From Apium graveolens (taxonomy: Eukaryota; Streptophyta; Magnoliopsida; Apiales; Apiaceae): a stretch of DNA of 64,000 bases. This document shows, in pieces, positions 22,076 through 33,679 of this stretch (its first letter is position 1; each line of letters begins with the position of its first letter). The stretch lies in contig NC_133647.1 of assembly GCF_009905375.1 (NCBI RefSeq), forward strand, positions 168,500,275 through 168,564,274. Direction: 5' to 3'. The notes beneath the pieces are model-generated. The model was not told the origin of the DNA and searched no databases. It saw nothing but the letters and a program-made list of their open reading frames with translations. Position numbers and translations under genes: made by a program.

Positions 22076-23320
22076 TGTTGACGGAGGAATCTGGTAACAA
22101 CAAAATTTGAGGTTTCTCGCCAGAATTAAGATCTATGATGGTGGTTCTTCGCCGGAAAATCAAGCGGTGTGTGGTGGTTGTGTGTTAATTGGTGGCTGAG
22201 ATTGATTAGGACAAGTGGTGGCTCCTTTTCAGCTCTCAACCTCTTACCCCCTCAATGTGCCTGCGTACCCTTTATATAGGGATCAAGCCTGACGTAGTTC
22301 TTGTGGAACAAGAAATCTAATGGGTTTAGATTTCTTATTCCTAGGCCCGGTAGAAGCCCATCCAAAGTCCGTCCTCCGCTAGCTTTAGGAATGTCCAACT
22401 ATGAGGCCCAACCGCGAAGGCCCAAGGCTCATCCGTAATCGCAGGACTTCACGGATAGTGCATCTCCCTGCGCGAGGATAACACTCTGCTACAGCTATCT
22501 CCCTTGATTTACGGACGCAGGTATAGTCACGGTTCACCCCAAGTGCCGGACGCATCCCTGTCCCCCGAATGAGGATAACCCACCAGATAACAGGACAGGT
22601 GATCCCAAGCTCTTGGGTGCAAAGTGCAGGATGACTCCAAAGTTCTCCAACGAGGACACCCGTTGAATACAAGAACAGAGTTCCCAAAGCACACACCAAT
22701 GTTAAACCCACATCCCCAACGAGGACACCCGTTGAATACAGGAGGAGGCCTTCAATCATCAGGCATACCCCTGGAGACCTTCAAGCTTTTCACGGACATC
22801 CCCCTCCTTGACCGTCTCAAGGAGGGAATTCTTCAAAGAGTACCTACAACAAATACGTTAGTAAAAACAATCTTCATTGCTCCTCTCCACGCAAGCTTTG
22901 TCCTGAAGTCACCATTGAAAGTGTATTGACCAAACACATGACGCATCTTAAGACCCTAGATGCGTCCTCATCTTTATAAATCCAGCATTGTTTCTTCAAC
23001 AACCGTTTCTTACAGCATGCTACAGCGACAAGACGCGTCCTAATAGGGACGGGCGCGTCCTCCAGCTTCCATTTCCAAAAGACCACATTTTCCAAGTACT
23101 TTCACCACGATTGACGCGTCCACAACGCTTAGGCTCGTCCTTCCCTAATCATGCACTCCCAATCTTCGCCATCACCAGACCATAAAACATCTTCTTAAGA
23201 CCCTGGGCGCGTCCTCATTGCCTGGACGCGTCCTTACATTTTATAATGCAAAACCGGTTTTGACTGTACTTAATCCACATTTGACCCGAGTCAATCTAAT
23301 GCCAAATTTTGGGCATAACA
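22076..23320 (-). repeat. Tat 3' LTR
   Basis: 1245 bp. On the minus strand a TATA-like CTATATAAAG lies near 22268-22277, supporting the orientation. The right third contains decamer pairs (for example 23205/23224), several of them decayed by C-to-T changes relative to the other LTR. Confidence 0.93.
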
Positions 23321-23336
23321 ACTACCCCCAAATTTC
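23321..23336 (-). other. Tat polypurine tract
   Basis: The plus strand reads ACTACCCCCAAATTTC; on the minus strand this is a purine-rich AAATTTGGGGGTAGT directly before the 3' LTR. This is the expected plus-strand primer. Confidence 0.8.
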
Positions 23337-24306
23337 ATTTACAGTTGAAAATAAAATTGGAATTTTTATTCAGAGACCACAAATAAAAATTTGCATAGGT
23401 CCGTGAGGACGCGTCCTATTTCCTGGACGCGTCAACTCTTCAGTCATTCAAGATCGACCGTTGTATAACAGCTATCTTGTACACGTCAGCCATCTTTTTC
23501 TATAAATATCTTCCCCTCCCACAATGTTACTTTACCTTTTCTCTCTCTCCAAAAACCGCCATTAACGCTGCTGCAAGAAGCTAAATCCGAAAATCCGACG
23601 AATCCACCGGCCATTTCCCGATTTATTTAGCTTAATCCAACCCTTAACTTACGAGGTACGTGAATCTTCTTTTATTTCTTCATTTGGTTGAGTAAATCGG
23701 CTTTAGTGAGCAAAAAACCGTTCATATTCCTCATGCTCTCATGAACTGTTCTTCACTTTTGTCGTGTATGTATGTGTGTATATAAAATAAATCTCCATAT
23801 TCTGCTCTTTTGATTCTTTAGTTACATGTTTTTAGGGTTTTATTATATTTTCCCCAAATTGCTAATAGTCGGTTAGAATTCCCATGTATTTCACTAATTT
23901 AGGACGCGTCATCCTCAAAGGGAGCGTCTCGTTTAAGACGTGTTTAAGTTGTTTTAACCAAAGGTCATATAGAGGCAGTTCCTTACTAGGACGCGTCATC
24001 GTAGTACGTCTCCTGCGATAGATTCTTAGGACGCGTCCTCATACGTTTCCAGTATCTTCCCATTTTTCTCTTCTATTCTTTTTTTTATGTGGACGCGTCC
24101 TCAAGTTTTTCTTCCTTCTTTTACAGCTGGAGAACGCGTCTTCTTCGTCACCTTTTCATCCATTCAAAGTTCTCAACAAACGCCTTGGGATTTACTCCCC
24201 ACACTTGATCTCTTTCAAATCTGATTTCCCTGAATTTCACAATACGAGTTCCTTCCTTGAAGCAGAAAGACGCGTCTTCGAGTCTCTCAAATCAAAGACT
24301 TCTATA

Positions 24307-25267
24307 ATGTCTGATTCCAGTTCCGATTATATGGATCACATCCCCATAAGTTCTAGAATGAAAAAGAAAGGATTCAAAGGAAAAAAAACTCCAATTCTCA
24401 ATGTTAGGGCTGCTATCGAAGATTGGACGAATGATGAAATTGTACCCACCAGCAGCCAACAACCTCTACGCATGATTACTTCAGATGAAGACGTGTCCCC
24501 TACTCAGGACGCGTCGGCTTCTCAGGACGCATCTTCTTCACAGAACGTGGCTCCTTCTCAGGACGCGTCCCCTCTCAGCGTAAGTGAGTTTGAAAAGAGG
24601 ATTCCTGATCCTGAAAAGTATCCCGTGTCTCCTCAAAAATCTGATCCACCTCTCGAACACTGGGAACCCTCAGATGTTGAAGTGGATTGTGACAGGACAA
24701 AGCTTGGTGCTCTAACTGAGGCAGAGAAAAATGCCCGAAGGAAAAAAGAAAGCAAACTAGCTTGTGTAGCCCTTGACTCCACTGTAACTAACTTGGAAAT
24801 TCAGTGGCACATGAAATACTACGACATGGAGGGCATCCGGGCGCGTCCTCTTCGTACAATAAGGCCACACATTTTCAACATTGGGAATCAAAGGATCCCT
24901 AGAATGGTGCTCACACCAAAACTGATCTCTCTAGGCGTGGGCGCGCCCCTGCACCCATACATCAAAAAGATTTTAAAATGGTATGACGTTGCCCCGGTTC
25001 AATTGTCTCCAAACTCGTACAAACTAGCATGGGCTCTGCACATCATGTACCACAATCTTGGACTGGGCGCGCCCTCCATGAAGGAATTTAGCTTCTTCTA
25101 CAGCATCAGAAAATCAATCCCTGGCTACCATTTCCTTATAGTCAATAAGTGGCTGAACAACAAGGGATTCAATGAAGGCAAGATCAGCCACGAGAAGGAT
25201 TGGAAGGAACCTTTCTTCTACGTCTATGACGTCAAGAGAACATGAGTTCGCTTCAACTTAGAACCAA
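24307..25267 (+). pseudogene. Tat antisense gene, exon 1 (Transposase_28-like)
   Basis: The first in-frame ATG is 24307 (MSDSSSDYMDH). The frame is open to TGA 25243-25245; coding character then continues in frame for about 20 nt to a plausible donor at 25268 (AAG/TAAGTG), so the TGA looks like a nonsense change. Residues about 60-90 hold the hexapeptide array (D-A-S every six residues). The C-terminal half (KLAWALHIMYHNLG, then FSFFYSIRKSIPGYHF and WKEPFFYV) resembles the domain catalogued as putative gypsy-type transposon (Transposase_28). Antisense ORFs are known in Tat elements; their role is unknown. Confidence 0.75.
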
Positions 25268-25383
25268 GTAAGTGATTTCCAAAACATGTCCTCATAGGCT
25301 TGATGCGTCCTTTACTCTGGACCCGTCCTCTTTTTTCCAAATTTCCCTTTTCCTTTAACAAGTCCTCATTTTTTCATCTTTAG

Positions 25384-25653
25384 ACAAGAGAGTTCAAAAG
25401 GAATTAACAGGAAAAAGAAAGAAGAGAGCAGATAAAGTACTCCAGTATGCTGGGAAACACTTCAACCTCAAAGACATGATCACAGAAGATAACCTCAAAC
25501 TGGTGGGCGCGTTATCTGCGCGGGTTGGCTCTGTCTGCAAGTTCTGTGAGTTTCATAATGGAAAACCTGTTCTCACAGCCTCCGAAAAAGCCAGGGGCTT
25601 TAGTGACGCAGAAGTAGTCGAGATTGACATCAGTAAGCAAATTGACTTAGAAC
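25384..25653 (+). pseudogene. Tat antisense gene, exon 2
   Basis: Bounded by an acceptor-like CATCTTTAG and a strong donor AAG/GTAAGTAT near 25653. It encodes a Lys-rich start, then AGKHFNLKDMITEDNLKLVG and a downstream acidic segment. Open throughout. It continues exon 1 of the antisense gene; splicing is inferred from the boundary sequences only. Confidence 0.6.
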
Positions 25654-26202
25654 AAGGTAAGTATATATGAGAGAGGACGCGTCATACTTATTGGATGCGT
25701 CCAAAGCTACAGAATTAGCTTCTCATTTTTAAAAGTACCAACTCACCGACATTTGTAGGATGCGTCATGTTTATTTGACGCGTCACGCGTATGTTTGTCT
25801 TTCCTTTTACACGCGAAACTTAATCTGATTTACGGGTGTTTCCTGCATATATATGTCTTTATTTTGGGCGCGCCTTAATTTCAGGGCACGTCTTCCCGTA
25901 ATATTTGTGACAGACATTGTTAGCATGTCACTCATGTTTTCCTCACAATCCTTATTATAGTCAATATGTCCTTCACTAGGACGCGTCGTATCTTTAGGAC
26001 GCGTCATAGTCACACATATATATGCATTTTTCATATCTTTGCATTCATTTTTCTTGACACATCTTCATGCATTTACATGTTTTTATATGCATTCTATTTA
26101 ACATTTGCACATTGACAATCTTTAAATTATGTTCTCGGCGCGTCCTACTATCAGGACGCGTCTACCTTATTCAACTAATATTTTTTCATGTTCATGTCGC
26201 AG

Positions 26203-27044
26203 ATATGGCTTCTCTCCCAAAAGGATTTGCTATTGGAGCTTCCAAGAAGCTGAGAGCCAGGAAACAGGCCCCTGTAAAGCGTGATCCAAAGGTTAAGACC
26301 CCCACTCCTGCTGTGACTCCTTCCCCTCCACCAAAAATAATTGACACCACTATGCTGGACATCCCGAAGAAGGAGGACGCGCCCACAAAGCGCCAAAAGA
26401 CACTGCCAGATGATCAATCTTTTGTTCTCCGATATCTGGGCGCGTCCTCAGCTGGCCATTTTACTGAAGATGAAGTCTGAGGCTGGACGTTCAGGACCGA
26501 GGAACAAACAGAAGAGGCCATGGTGAGGGCTGCAGCTGAGCTTTATTTGCACGCCAGACAAAGTGCCAACATGGCTTCTAGACTCAGTGCGCGTCATGCT
26601 ACCACTGACACTGCAACGAGCCAGGCTGAAGACAAGATCAAATCCTTAGAGAAGTACATCAATTGGCTTACCCAAGAAAAGGACGCCGAGATCAGGCACC
26701 TGCAAGAGGACAAGACGCGTCTTGAGGCGGAGAATGCTGTGTTGGAGGGTAATGTCTCCTCTATGGAGAAAATGATGAAGAGTTTTATCACACTAAATTC
26801 TACCATGCAGCTGGAGCTTGACACTCTAAACGATGACATACTGCATGGGTGGAAAGAGGAGAAAAAGTTACTCTATCAAAATGGCTTCGCAGCTGGGTTC
26901 GAGGAATGGTGCTCTGGGTTTATTGCAAATGACCCAGCATACACTTTTTCTAAGTTTGATGAGGACACCCAGAAATGGGTAAATGATTTTAGAATCAGAG
27001 CTGCGGACTCCATTAAAAGCAAGAGGGTTTTTCTAGGCTTGTAG
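26203..27044 (+). pseudogene. Tat antisense gene, last exon (coiled coil)
   Basis: Acceptor TGTCGCAG just before 26203, then MASLPKGFAIGASKKLRARK. The frame is broken by TGA 26478-26480 but continues in the same frame from 26481 through 26520 to TAG 27042-27044, and readable sequence carries on past that stop. The region after 26590 is a clear coiled coil (DKIKSLEKYINWLTQEKD..., about 26630-26840). D-I-P-K-K-E-D-A-P at 26358-26384 is encoded by a decamer pair. All visible stops could come from C-to-T changes. Confidence 0.65.
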
Positions 27045-28187
27045 GAAAGTGACGCGTCCCCGGCACCTTCTCCACTTAACGTTCAACCTCCTCCAACTGA
27101 CAACCAAGATAAGCCACAGGACGCACCCCCTGTCTAGGACGCGTCTTCCTTTTATTCATGCAACATTTATCAGAACTATCTTAAGGGTGCGGGCCCCTTT
27201 AAGCCTTGCAATTTATAATGATTATCTTCGAACTCCTTTAGCTTGCACTTTTTATGATATTTCTCTTTTATTACTTTTTATGCATATCATCTTACTTTCT
27301 TAATCTTGTTTTATCCTAGGATGAGGACGCGTTTTCATTAGAATTTTGTTGATATTCCCTCCACTATCATTTGTCAAGTAATTATTCTTAATAGGCGCGT
27401 CCCCTTTAGTTGGGTGCGCCCTTGAATCACTTGAATAGTATATACTTCACGAGCATGATATCATGCTGCACTTGTGTATTTAGATAAGGCACAAAGCAAG
27501 AGGGGGGCGCGTCCTAGTGCCTTGACGCGTCTACCATTTATTTTAAAGATACACTTAACTTTTCGTACTGGACGTGTCCTTTGTTAGAATATGTCTTTCT
27601 TTTTAGTTATGAAATGTCGTAATCAAAGAAACATAAAACTGAGGGAGCATCAACCAAGATAACTTGGGCGCGTCCTTGGAAATAATATGCGCCTTAGTTC
27701 CATTTTTACCTTAATTTTGTTGTTCCCTTTAACAACTGTTTCCATTAACATCTGTATAGAATTACCACTCAGGGCGCGTCCTATGATTAGGACGCGTCAT
27801 ACAACTAAGTAAATCAAAAAATAAACAGCCCTTTAGAAAATTTCAATTTTTTTTACTAATAATGCGCTCTGGTGTCAAAGGTGCACCAGTCCCACGGCTA
27901 CTATGCTCTGTGGGGAATTTAATCGAAAAAATGATCCTTCGACTAGTTCTAAGGTAAGTAGTATATGCACTACCCCCTAGCCTAGGAGGAATTTTATTGC
28001 TTCTAGTCTATAATTCGGGCATAGCCCTAAGTAGATAAAAAGACATGTAAGGGGCCAAAGCCGCGCCTTACTGATAATACTTCCAGAGATGTTGCGCGTT
28101 CTAAGCTCGCGGAACTAGTTTCCCTTCCATATCCTCAAGGTGATAAGTCCATTTCCACAAGATGGCTTTTATCTTGTATGGTCCTTC
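27045..28187. other. Tat 3' region between antisense gene and integrase
   Basis: Mostly non-coding, with decamer pairs at 27119, 27505 and 27772 and singles between. The part nearest the integrase may hold the end of pol on the minus strand (after a stop near 28188). No other gene is seen. Confidence 0.6.
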
Positions 28188-29519
28188 CTAATTAGCTCCA
28201 AACACTCCATGCTGGGGATTTTTCGTGTTTGGTATCACATTCCTGAGCACTAAATCCCCTACCTTTAGCAGCTGTCCCTTTACCTTCTTGTTATAATACC
28301 TTGCGGCACGTTGCTGATACGCCGCAAGCCTCAGCTGAGAATTCTCCCTTGTTTCTTCCAAGAGATCCAAATGAAGCCTTTGATTAACCTCTGCATCCTC
28401 CACTGTGTAACGATCTCTGCGAAGCGACCCCGAACCAACTTCCACGGGGACCATAGCTTCATAGCCGTAAGTCAACATAAACGGAGTTTCTCCTGTAGTA
28501 GATCGTGGAGTAGTGTTGTAGGACCACATCACTTTTAGGAGTTCTTCAGGCCAATTCCCTTTGCGCTCTTCCAGTTTGGTCTTAAGGGTGTGCTTTATTA
28601 TTTTATTCACAGCCTCTGTCTGTCCATTACTTTGAGGATGATAGACCACTGCAAACTCCTTCTTAATTTTCAGGTCCTCACATAATTGTCGTAATTCCCT
28701 ACTGTCGAACTGCTTCCCGTTGTCAGAGACAAGTTTGTAAGGAATACCAAACCTGCAAACAATGGAGTTAAAAACGAAATCTCTAATTTTCTTTGCCGTG
28801 ATAGTTGCCAATGGCATAGCCTCTGCCCACTTAGTAAAGTAGTCAACCGCGACCACCGCATACTTGACATCCCCTTTAGCCTTGGGCAACTCCCCAATAA
28901 GATCTATCCCCCACATGGAAAATGGCCACGGGCTTATCATAGACGTCAAGAGCGTTGCTGACATAGATGAGTAGTTTGTAAAGCGCTGGCAGCGATCGCA
29001 TGCCCTGACAAAATTTGCAGCATCCTCTTTCATTGTAGGCCAATAGTATCCTTGGCGCAAAACTTTCATTGCCAACGAGCTACCCCCCGAGTGATTGCCA
29101 TATATTCCTTCATGTACTTCCCTTAAGATATAATTTCCTTCCACTTCATCAACACATCTAAGCAGCGGTTGATTGAAGCCCCTCTTATACAAAATTTCAT
29201 CGTATACCACATACCTTGCAGCCTGGTAGCGGAGTCGCCGAGCCTTGAACTTATCCTCGGGGAGGGTTCCTTTTTGAATATAAGAGAGAATGGGTGTCAT
29301 CCATGTTTCCTTGGGCGCCTCATCTACTTGCATAATTTCTACCTCCGGGATACTAGGCCTCTCCTGGATCTCTAGGGGTATAGATCCCAGTAACACAGCT
29401 TCCTGCTGCGACCCCAATTTGGCCAGGGCATCCGCATTGCTATTTTTCCCCCGCGGTACACATTTCAGCTTAATTTCTCTGAACTTTTCAATCAGGCGTT
29501 GCGTGCATCTCAAATACAA
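28188..29519 (-). pseudogene. Tat second RNase H end and integrase
   Basis: Minus-strand frame starting inside the end of the second RNase H (PRGKNSNADALAKLGS) and continuing into a Ty3-type integrase. The zinc-binding H-H-C-C segment is clear (HEGIYGNHSGG...ACDRCQRF). The catalytic triad is complete: Asp in WGIDLIGELP, Asp in SDNGKQFDS and Glu in NGQTEAVNKII. The frame closes at a TAG near 28188, where the family normally continues, so the C-terminal tail is cut. The domain itself is unbroken, but the polyprotein upstream is not. Confidence 0.85.
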
Positions 29520-29634
29520 TTATGTCCACGGTCCTCGAGCTTGAAACCCCCCATTCACTTGATTTACCACCAGCTCCGAGTCACTCCTCGCGATTAAGTT
29601 CCGCACTCCCATTTCCAAAGCGATGTTTAGGCCA

Positions 29635-31149
29635 TTAATCAATTGCGCTCATCAGGTGATGGCCTTCTGGAGATACGACTACTATACCCGCACCTGCTCC
29701 CCCATTGTTAACTGCCCCATCCACATGCAAGATCCACCAGGGATGTGGAAATTCCTCCAAAGACTCCCCCGTATGAGGGGGACACAGCATCACCAAAGCT
29801 CTGTCATCAATGACATAGTCAAACTCCAACAAGAAATCGGCTAAGACTTGTCCTTTAATTGACGTCCGAGGCATATATTCCAAATCAAACTGTCCCAACT
29901 CCACAGCCCACTTCAACATTCTCCCCGATGATTTTGGTTTGTGAAGGACTTGCCGTAATGGGTATGTCGTACGGACTTCAATTCTACGGGCCTGAAAGTA
30001 TGGTCGTAATTTTCTTGATGCGAGGATCAGGGCATAAACCAATTTCTCTATGCTGGTGTAGCGAGTCTCAGCATCGTGCAACCGCTTGCTCACATAATAC
30101 ACCGGTGACTGCTGTCCATCTTCCTCTCTTACCAGAACAGCGCTGATTGAATACTCAGATACCGCAAGGTACAGTATTAGAGATTCTCCATCTAACGGTT
30201 TTGACAGCATGTGAGGGTTTCCCAATTGCTCCTTGATCTTTCTGAAAGCCTCTTCACATTCTGGTGTCCATACGAAGTCTTTCCCTGCCAACTTAATCAC
30301 CTTAAAGAATTCCTTGCATATGTCAGAAGATTTGGAAACAAATCGATTCAGCGCGGCGATCCTCCCAGTTAAACTTTGCACTTGTTTAATATTGGTAGGC
30401 AATTTCATATCCAACAATGCCTTGATCTTTACGGGGTTGGCCTCAATTCCCCAATGGTTGACGATGAACCCGAGAAACTTGCCCGACTCCACGCCGAACA
30501 CATACTTTTGTGGGTTCAATTTCATGCGAAACCTCCTTAGAATGTTAAACATTTCCATCAAGTGTTTGATATGGTCATTCGCCTCCTTGGATTTTACCAA
30601 CATATCATCCACATACACCTCTATGGTTCTCCCAATCTGGTTTTTGAACATCATATTCGCCAACCGCTGATAGATTGTGCCAGCATTAATCAATCCAAAC
30701 GGCATTCCTATGTAAAAGTATAGCCCCATGTCGGTGATGAAGGATATATGCTCTTGATCGGGACCATACATGGGGATCTAATTGTAACCCAAATATGCAT
30801 CCATGAAACTTAGCAAGGCATGCCCTGCCGTCGCGTCAACTAACTGATCAATTCGTGGGAGCGGGAAACTATCCTTTGGACATGCCTTGTTGAATCTGTG
30901 AAATCCACACACGTCCTCCACTTCTCGTTCGGCTTTTTTACGAGCACTAGATTTGCAAGCCATTCGGGGTAGTAAGATTCTTTGATTAGTCCCACCTCCA
31001 ACAATCGGTCTACTTCTTCTTTTAATGCTATCGCCTTTTCCCCACTCACTGGGCGACATTTTTAATGTATGCCCGTACAATTCGGAAAGATATTCAACCA
31101 GTGACACATTACTCCTGGGTCGATTCCCACCATGTCTGAATGACTCCAT
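29635..31149 (-). pseudogene. Tat RT, RNase H and start of second RNase H
   Basis: RT motifs run in order on the minus strand: the SFMDAYLGYN Asp segment, MPFGLINAGTIYQRL, and VYVDDMLVKS with the catalytic YVDD. The connection and first RNase H follow, then WILHVDGAVNNGGAG at the C-terminus, the opening of the second, archaeal-type RNase H that defines Tat elements. Breaks: a frameshift near 30890 inside the RT N-terminus, a TAG at about 30772-30777 within a conserved segment, and loss of frame at 29635 in the second RNase H. Not functional as it stands. Confidence 0.87.
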
Positions 31150-31826
31150 GCGAAGATATCGAGATTTGCAATCAAGAAGCGGGTAAGACTTTCCCTCATT
31201 TCATCACCTAACTGGGATCCCACTTTCAAAACCTTGCTTGGGTCATCTTTATCGACCGGAACAGATATTGTGTCTTCGGCCGGCCCCGTCTTCTCGGCGG
31301 GCATAGGGATCCTGGGATCCAAATCAAAATCAAAGTCACGGGGGTCCTCCACGCCCATTTTTTTATCCGAGGGCGCGTCCCCATGAGTGGGTGCATCTAC
31401 CTCAGGACAAGGCATGGTTTTGTGCAACGCAGGCATGGAGGGTGCGTCCTCTTTTTGAGGAGCATTAACCTCAATTCCATTTTTGCTCTTCAAGGGCGCG
31501 TCCTCTTTTTGAGGAGCATCCACCTTGAAGTTATTTTCGAGATTTTGCAAAATCTCACTTCTTGCTTCCAACTTTTCCCCGTTAACCTCCTTCTGCATGA
31601 TCTCTTCTATATGGTTCACCACAACTTCTTCCACACTACGGATCCTCGAAACATTCCCCAACTTCAAAACGGGGGGCCCGGTGGTATGGGTTTCTTCCTC
31701 CTCTGGGCCTTCTACGAAATAGTGGGCATGAACCTCTCCACTTGGTTTTGTATGAATATCTTTCGCACCCTCAAATAGAAGACCTTTTCCCTTGTATCTT
31801 CTCCTGCGAAATTCCTTAACAACCAT
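31062..31826 (-). pseudogene. Tat protease-RT linker with repeated DAP peptides
   Basis: Same minus-strand frame as gag and protease, separated by stops. The linker contains the repeats VDAPQKEDAPL, VNAPQKEDAPS and VDAPTHGDAPS, each with two (D/N)AP triplets spaced six residues apart. These are the decamer pairs at 31494/31512, 31440/31458 and 31371/31389 read as protein. The end leads into RT (IFAWSHSDMVGIDP). Function of the linker is unknown. Confidence 0.8.
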
Positions 31827-31850
31827 GTGATAGCAGTCGCGTGACTCATA

Positions 31851-32387
31851 TTACGACCCTCTCAGACTGCCTACTCCGTTAGGTGTGGAGAACTTTATCA
31901 TCAAGTGATGTATCGAGGCTATCACCCTGAACGACCTTAACCAAGGTCTGCCCACCAACACGTTGTGCGCAGAATCCTGATCCAGCACTTTGAAATCTAT
32001 CATTTGAGTGACAGACAAAGCCCCTTCCCCAAGTATGACGGGAAGCCTAACCGAGCCCATAACTCTCACTGCTTCTCCAGTAAAGCCATAGACGTGTGCA
32101 TCTTCAAAATACATGTCGTTGTCCGGGAAACCCAATTTTTTGTATGTGCTATAATACAGGATGTTCGCAGAGCTCCCGTTGTCCAAGAAGACCCGATGCA
32201 CGTTCATTGCCCCGATAAGCATAGTTGTTACCAGTGCATCGTTATGGGGATGATGTACCCATCTTGACTCTCGCTCCCTGAACGTAATATCAGCTGACTC
32301 CCCTTTGAATATTTTTGGAGGTCTATCTTCCAAACTATGAATATTGGTGAGTGGCGGGTGTAATGCTTCTCTTGCATTTCTTTCCAA
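31851..32387 (-). pseudogene. Tat aspartic protease
   Basis: Minus strand, about 178 residues. The active-site segment is FLDNGSSANILY near 32190, in the D-x-G-S-S form common in this lineage, followed by the hydrophobic strand and VLVGRPWLRSF. In full-length elements this is part of one polyprotein; here stops on both sides isolate it. Confidence 0.8.
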
Positions 32388-32537
32388 CGCCCGATTACTG
32401 TCACCGACAAAGGGGTGTCCTCCAAAAATTTCCCTGATACTACCAGCTCTTTGGAACTTAACCTCGACTGTCTTTTCAGCATTTTCTTCTCGCAGGGGCT
32501 GCCTTTCATCTTTCCCCTTGTCATCATTCCCCCTGCG

Positions 32538-33605
32538 TCATTTCACCTTGTCAATCCATTCTCCCAAGTATCCCGCCTTGATCAAATCTTTAATTTCATC
32601 TTTCAGGTGACGACACTCATGGGTGACATGACCGGTAGACTCATGGTAATCGCAATACTTCTTCTTATCTCTACTCTGCCATGAAGTCAGACAGTCTGGT
32701 TTCTTGAAGATTCCTCTATCCTTATTCACCTTGAAGATATGATCAATGGACGCTGCCAGTGGAGTGTAGTTGCTTACTCTTCTTTCATAGTTCGATGGTA
32801 GGCTCCATTCTCTCCGCGTGTTCACGGCGTTCACCCTATTAGGGCTTCTGGCATTCCGTCGATACTTCGGGCTCACGGATATATCTCTTCTCTTGGCTCG
32901 CCCTTTGGAGTTGTGGGTGTTATCATTCTTTTTTGTTTCCGCAAGCGACTGTTCAATTGCTTTAAATGATTCCGCATGCGCAAGTCCATCGGCTAACGAC
33001 ACAGGGTCCTTCCCCTGCAGGTGCTTCCAGAAATCTGTTCCCACACGCAGACCAGCTATAAGAAGTATCTTCAGTATTTCATCAGTTGCGCTCCTCACCA
33101 AAGTAGACTCTGCATTGAACCTTTTAAAGTATGAGGTCAAACTTTCCCCCTCTTTCTGTTTCACATTGGCCAGCGTGGTAACTAGAGGTGTATACTTCAC
33201 TGCAGCTTGAAACTGAGTTAGAAACAAGGTTTTCATCTGTTCCCAGGATGTAATCACACCTGGACCAAGTTTCTGGAGCCACTGCTGAGCGCCTTCTCTA
33301 AAGGTGGCCGCCAGGAGACGGTATCGAGCCAAATCAGGTACTTGATATACATCCATCTTAATGTTGAAACGACCCAGAAATTCCACAGGGTCAGAGTTCC
33401 CATAAAAACGCAAGTCATTGGTTGTGTTTCTGTATCCTGTCGGAAATTGTGCCTCCCTCACCACAGCAGCAAAAGGAGAAGGAGCTTGCGCAGTCGCCGT
33501 TACTCTTCCTCCTTCAAGATGGTTGAACAACCTCTTAAGATCGTTCACATTAAACGTCCCTACTCCAGGAATGGTTTGAACATTCGGTTGTTGGGGTTGC
33601 TCCAC
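32538..33605 (-). pseudogene. Tat Gag, core and zinc-binding part
   Basis: 355 residues on the minus strand. It shows a retrotransposon-gag capsid core (YRLLAATFREGAQQWLQ, then the FLTQFQAAVKYTP and SYFKRFNAE segments) and a C-terminal zinc-like motif C-x2-H-x4-H-x4-C-x-H (CDYHESTGHVTHECRH). The start at 33605 is the first Met after a stop; the true N-terminus lies upstream in other frames. Confidence 0.85.
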
Positions 33606-33679
33606 GACTTGTTGCGGTTCCCCTTGATTACCCCCGGGTGTAGCGGTGGATCTCGTCGCCCCTCGCCCTGAGGCTGCGG

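Larger units (their letters stand above)
23407..27800. repeat. Dispersed palindromic decamer pairs, GGACGCGTCC type
   Basis: GGACGCGTCC and near matches recur mostly in pairs with an 8-bp spacer (18-bp period). First/second starts read by eye: 23407/23425, 23902/23920, 25675/25693, 25758/25776, 25866/25884, 25979/25997, 26136/26154, 26357/26375, 27119/27137, 27505/27523, 27772/27790. A five-unit tandem array starts at 24489, 24507, 24525, 24543 and 24561. In non-coding pairs the spacer begins with T, usually TA. I counted about 27 exact GACGCGTC octamers in the whole element and at least as many one-base variants. Further pairs lie in the LTRs (23205/23224, 35629/35648, period 19) and pol linker (31371, 31440, 31494). 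Confidence 0.9.

Noticed and set aside
24205..24306. TTG at 24205 as start of the antisense gene
   Set aside because: The first in-frame ATG is at 24307 and opens a typical Ser-rich N-terminus; the upstream part is probably leader.
23205..27800. Regularly spaced short repeats suggesting a CRISPR-like array
   Set aside because: Plant nuclear DNA inside a retrotransposon; the spacing between pairs is irregular, spacers within pairs are 8-9 bp, and no cas genes occur.
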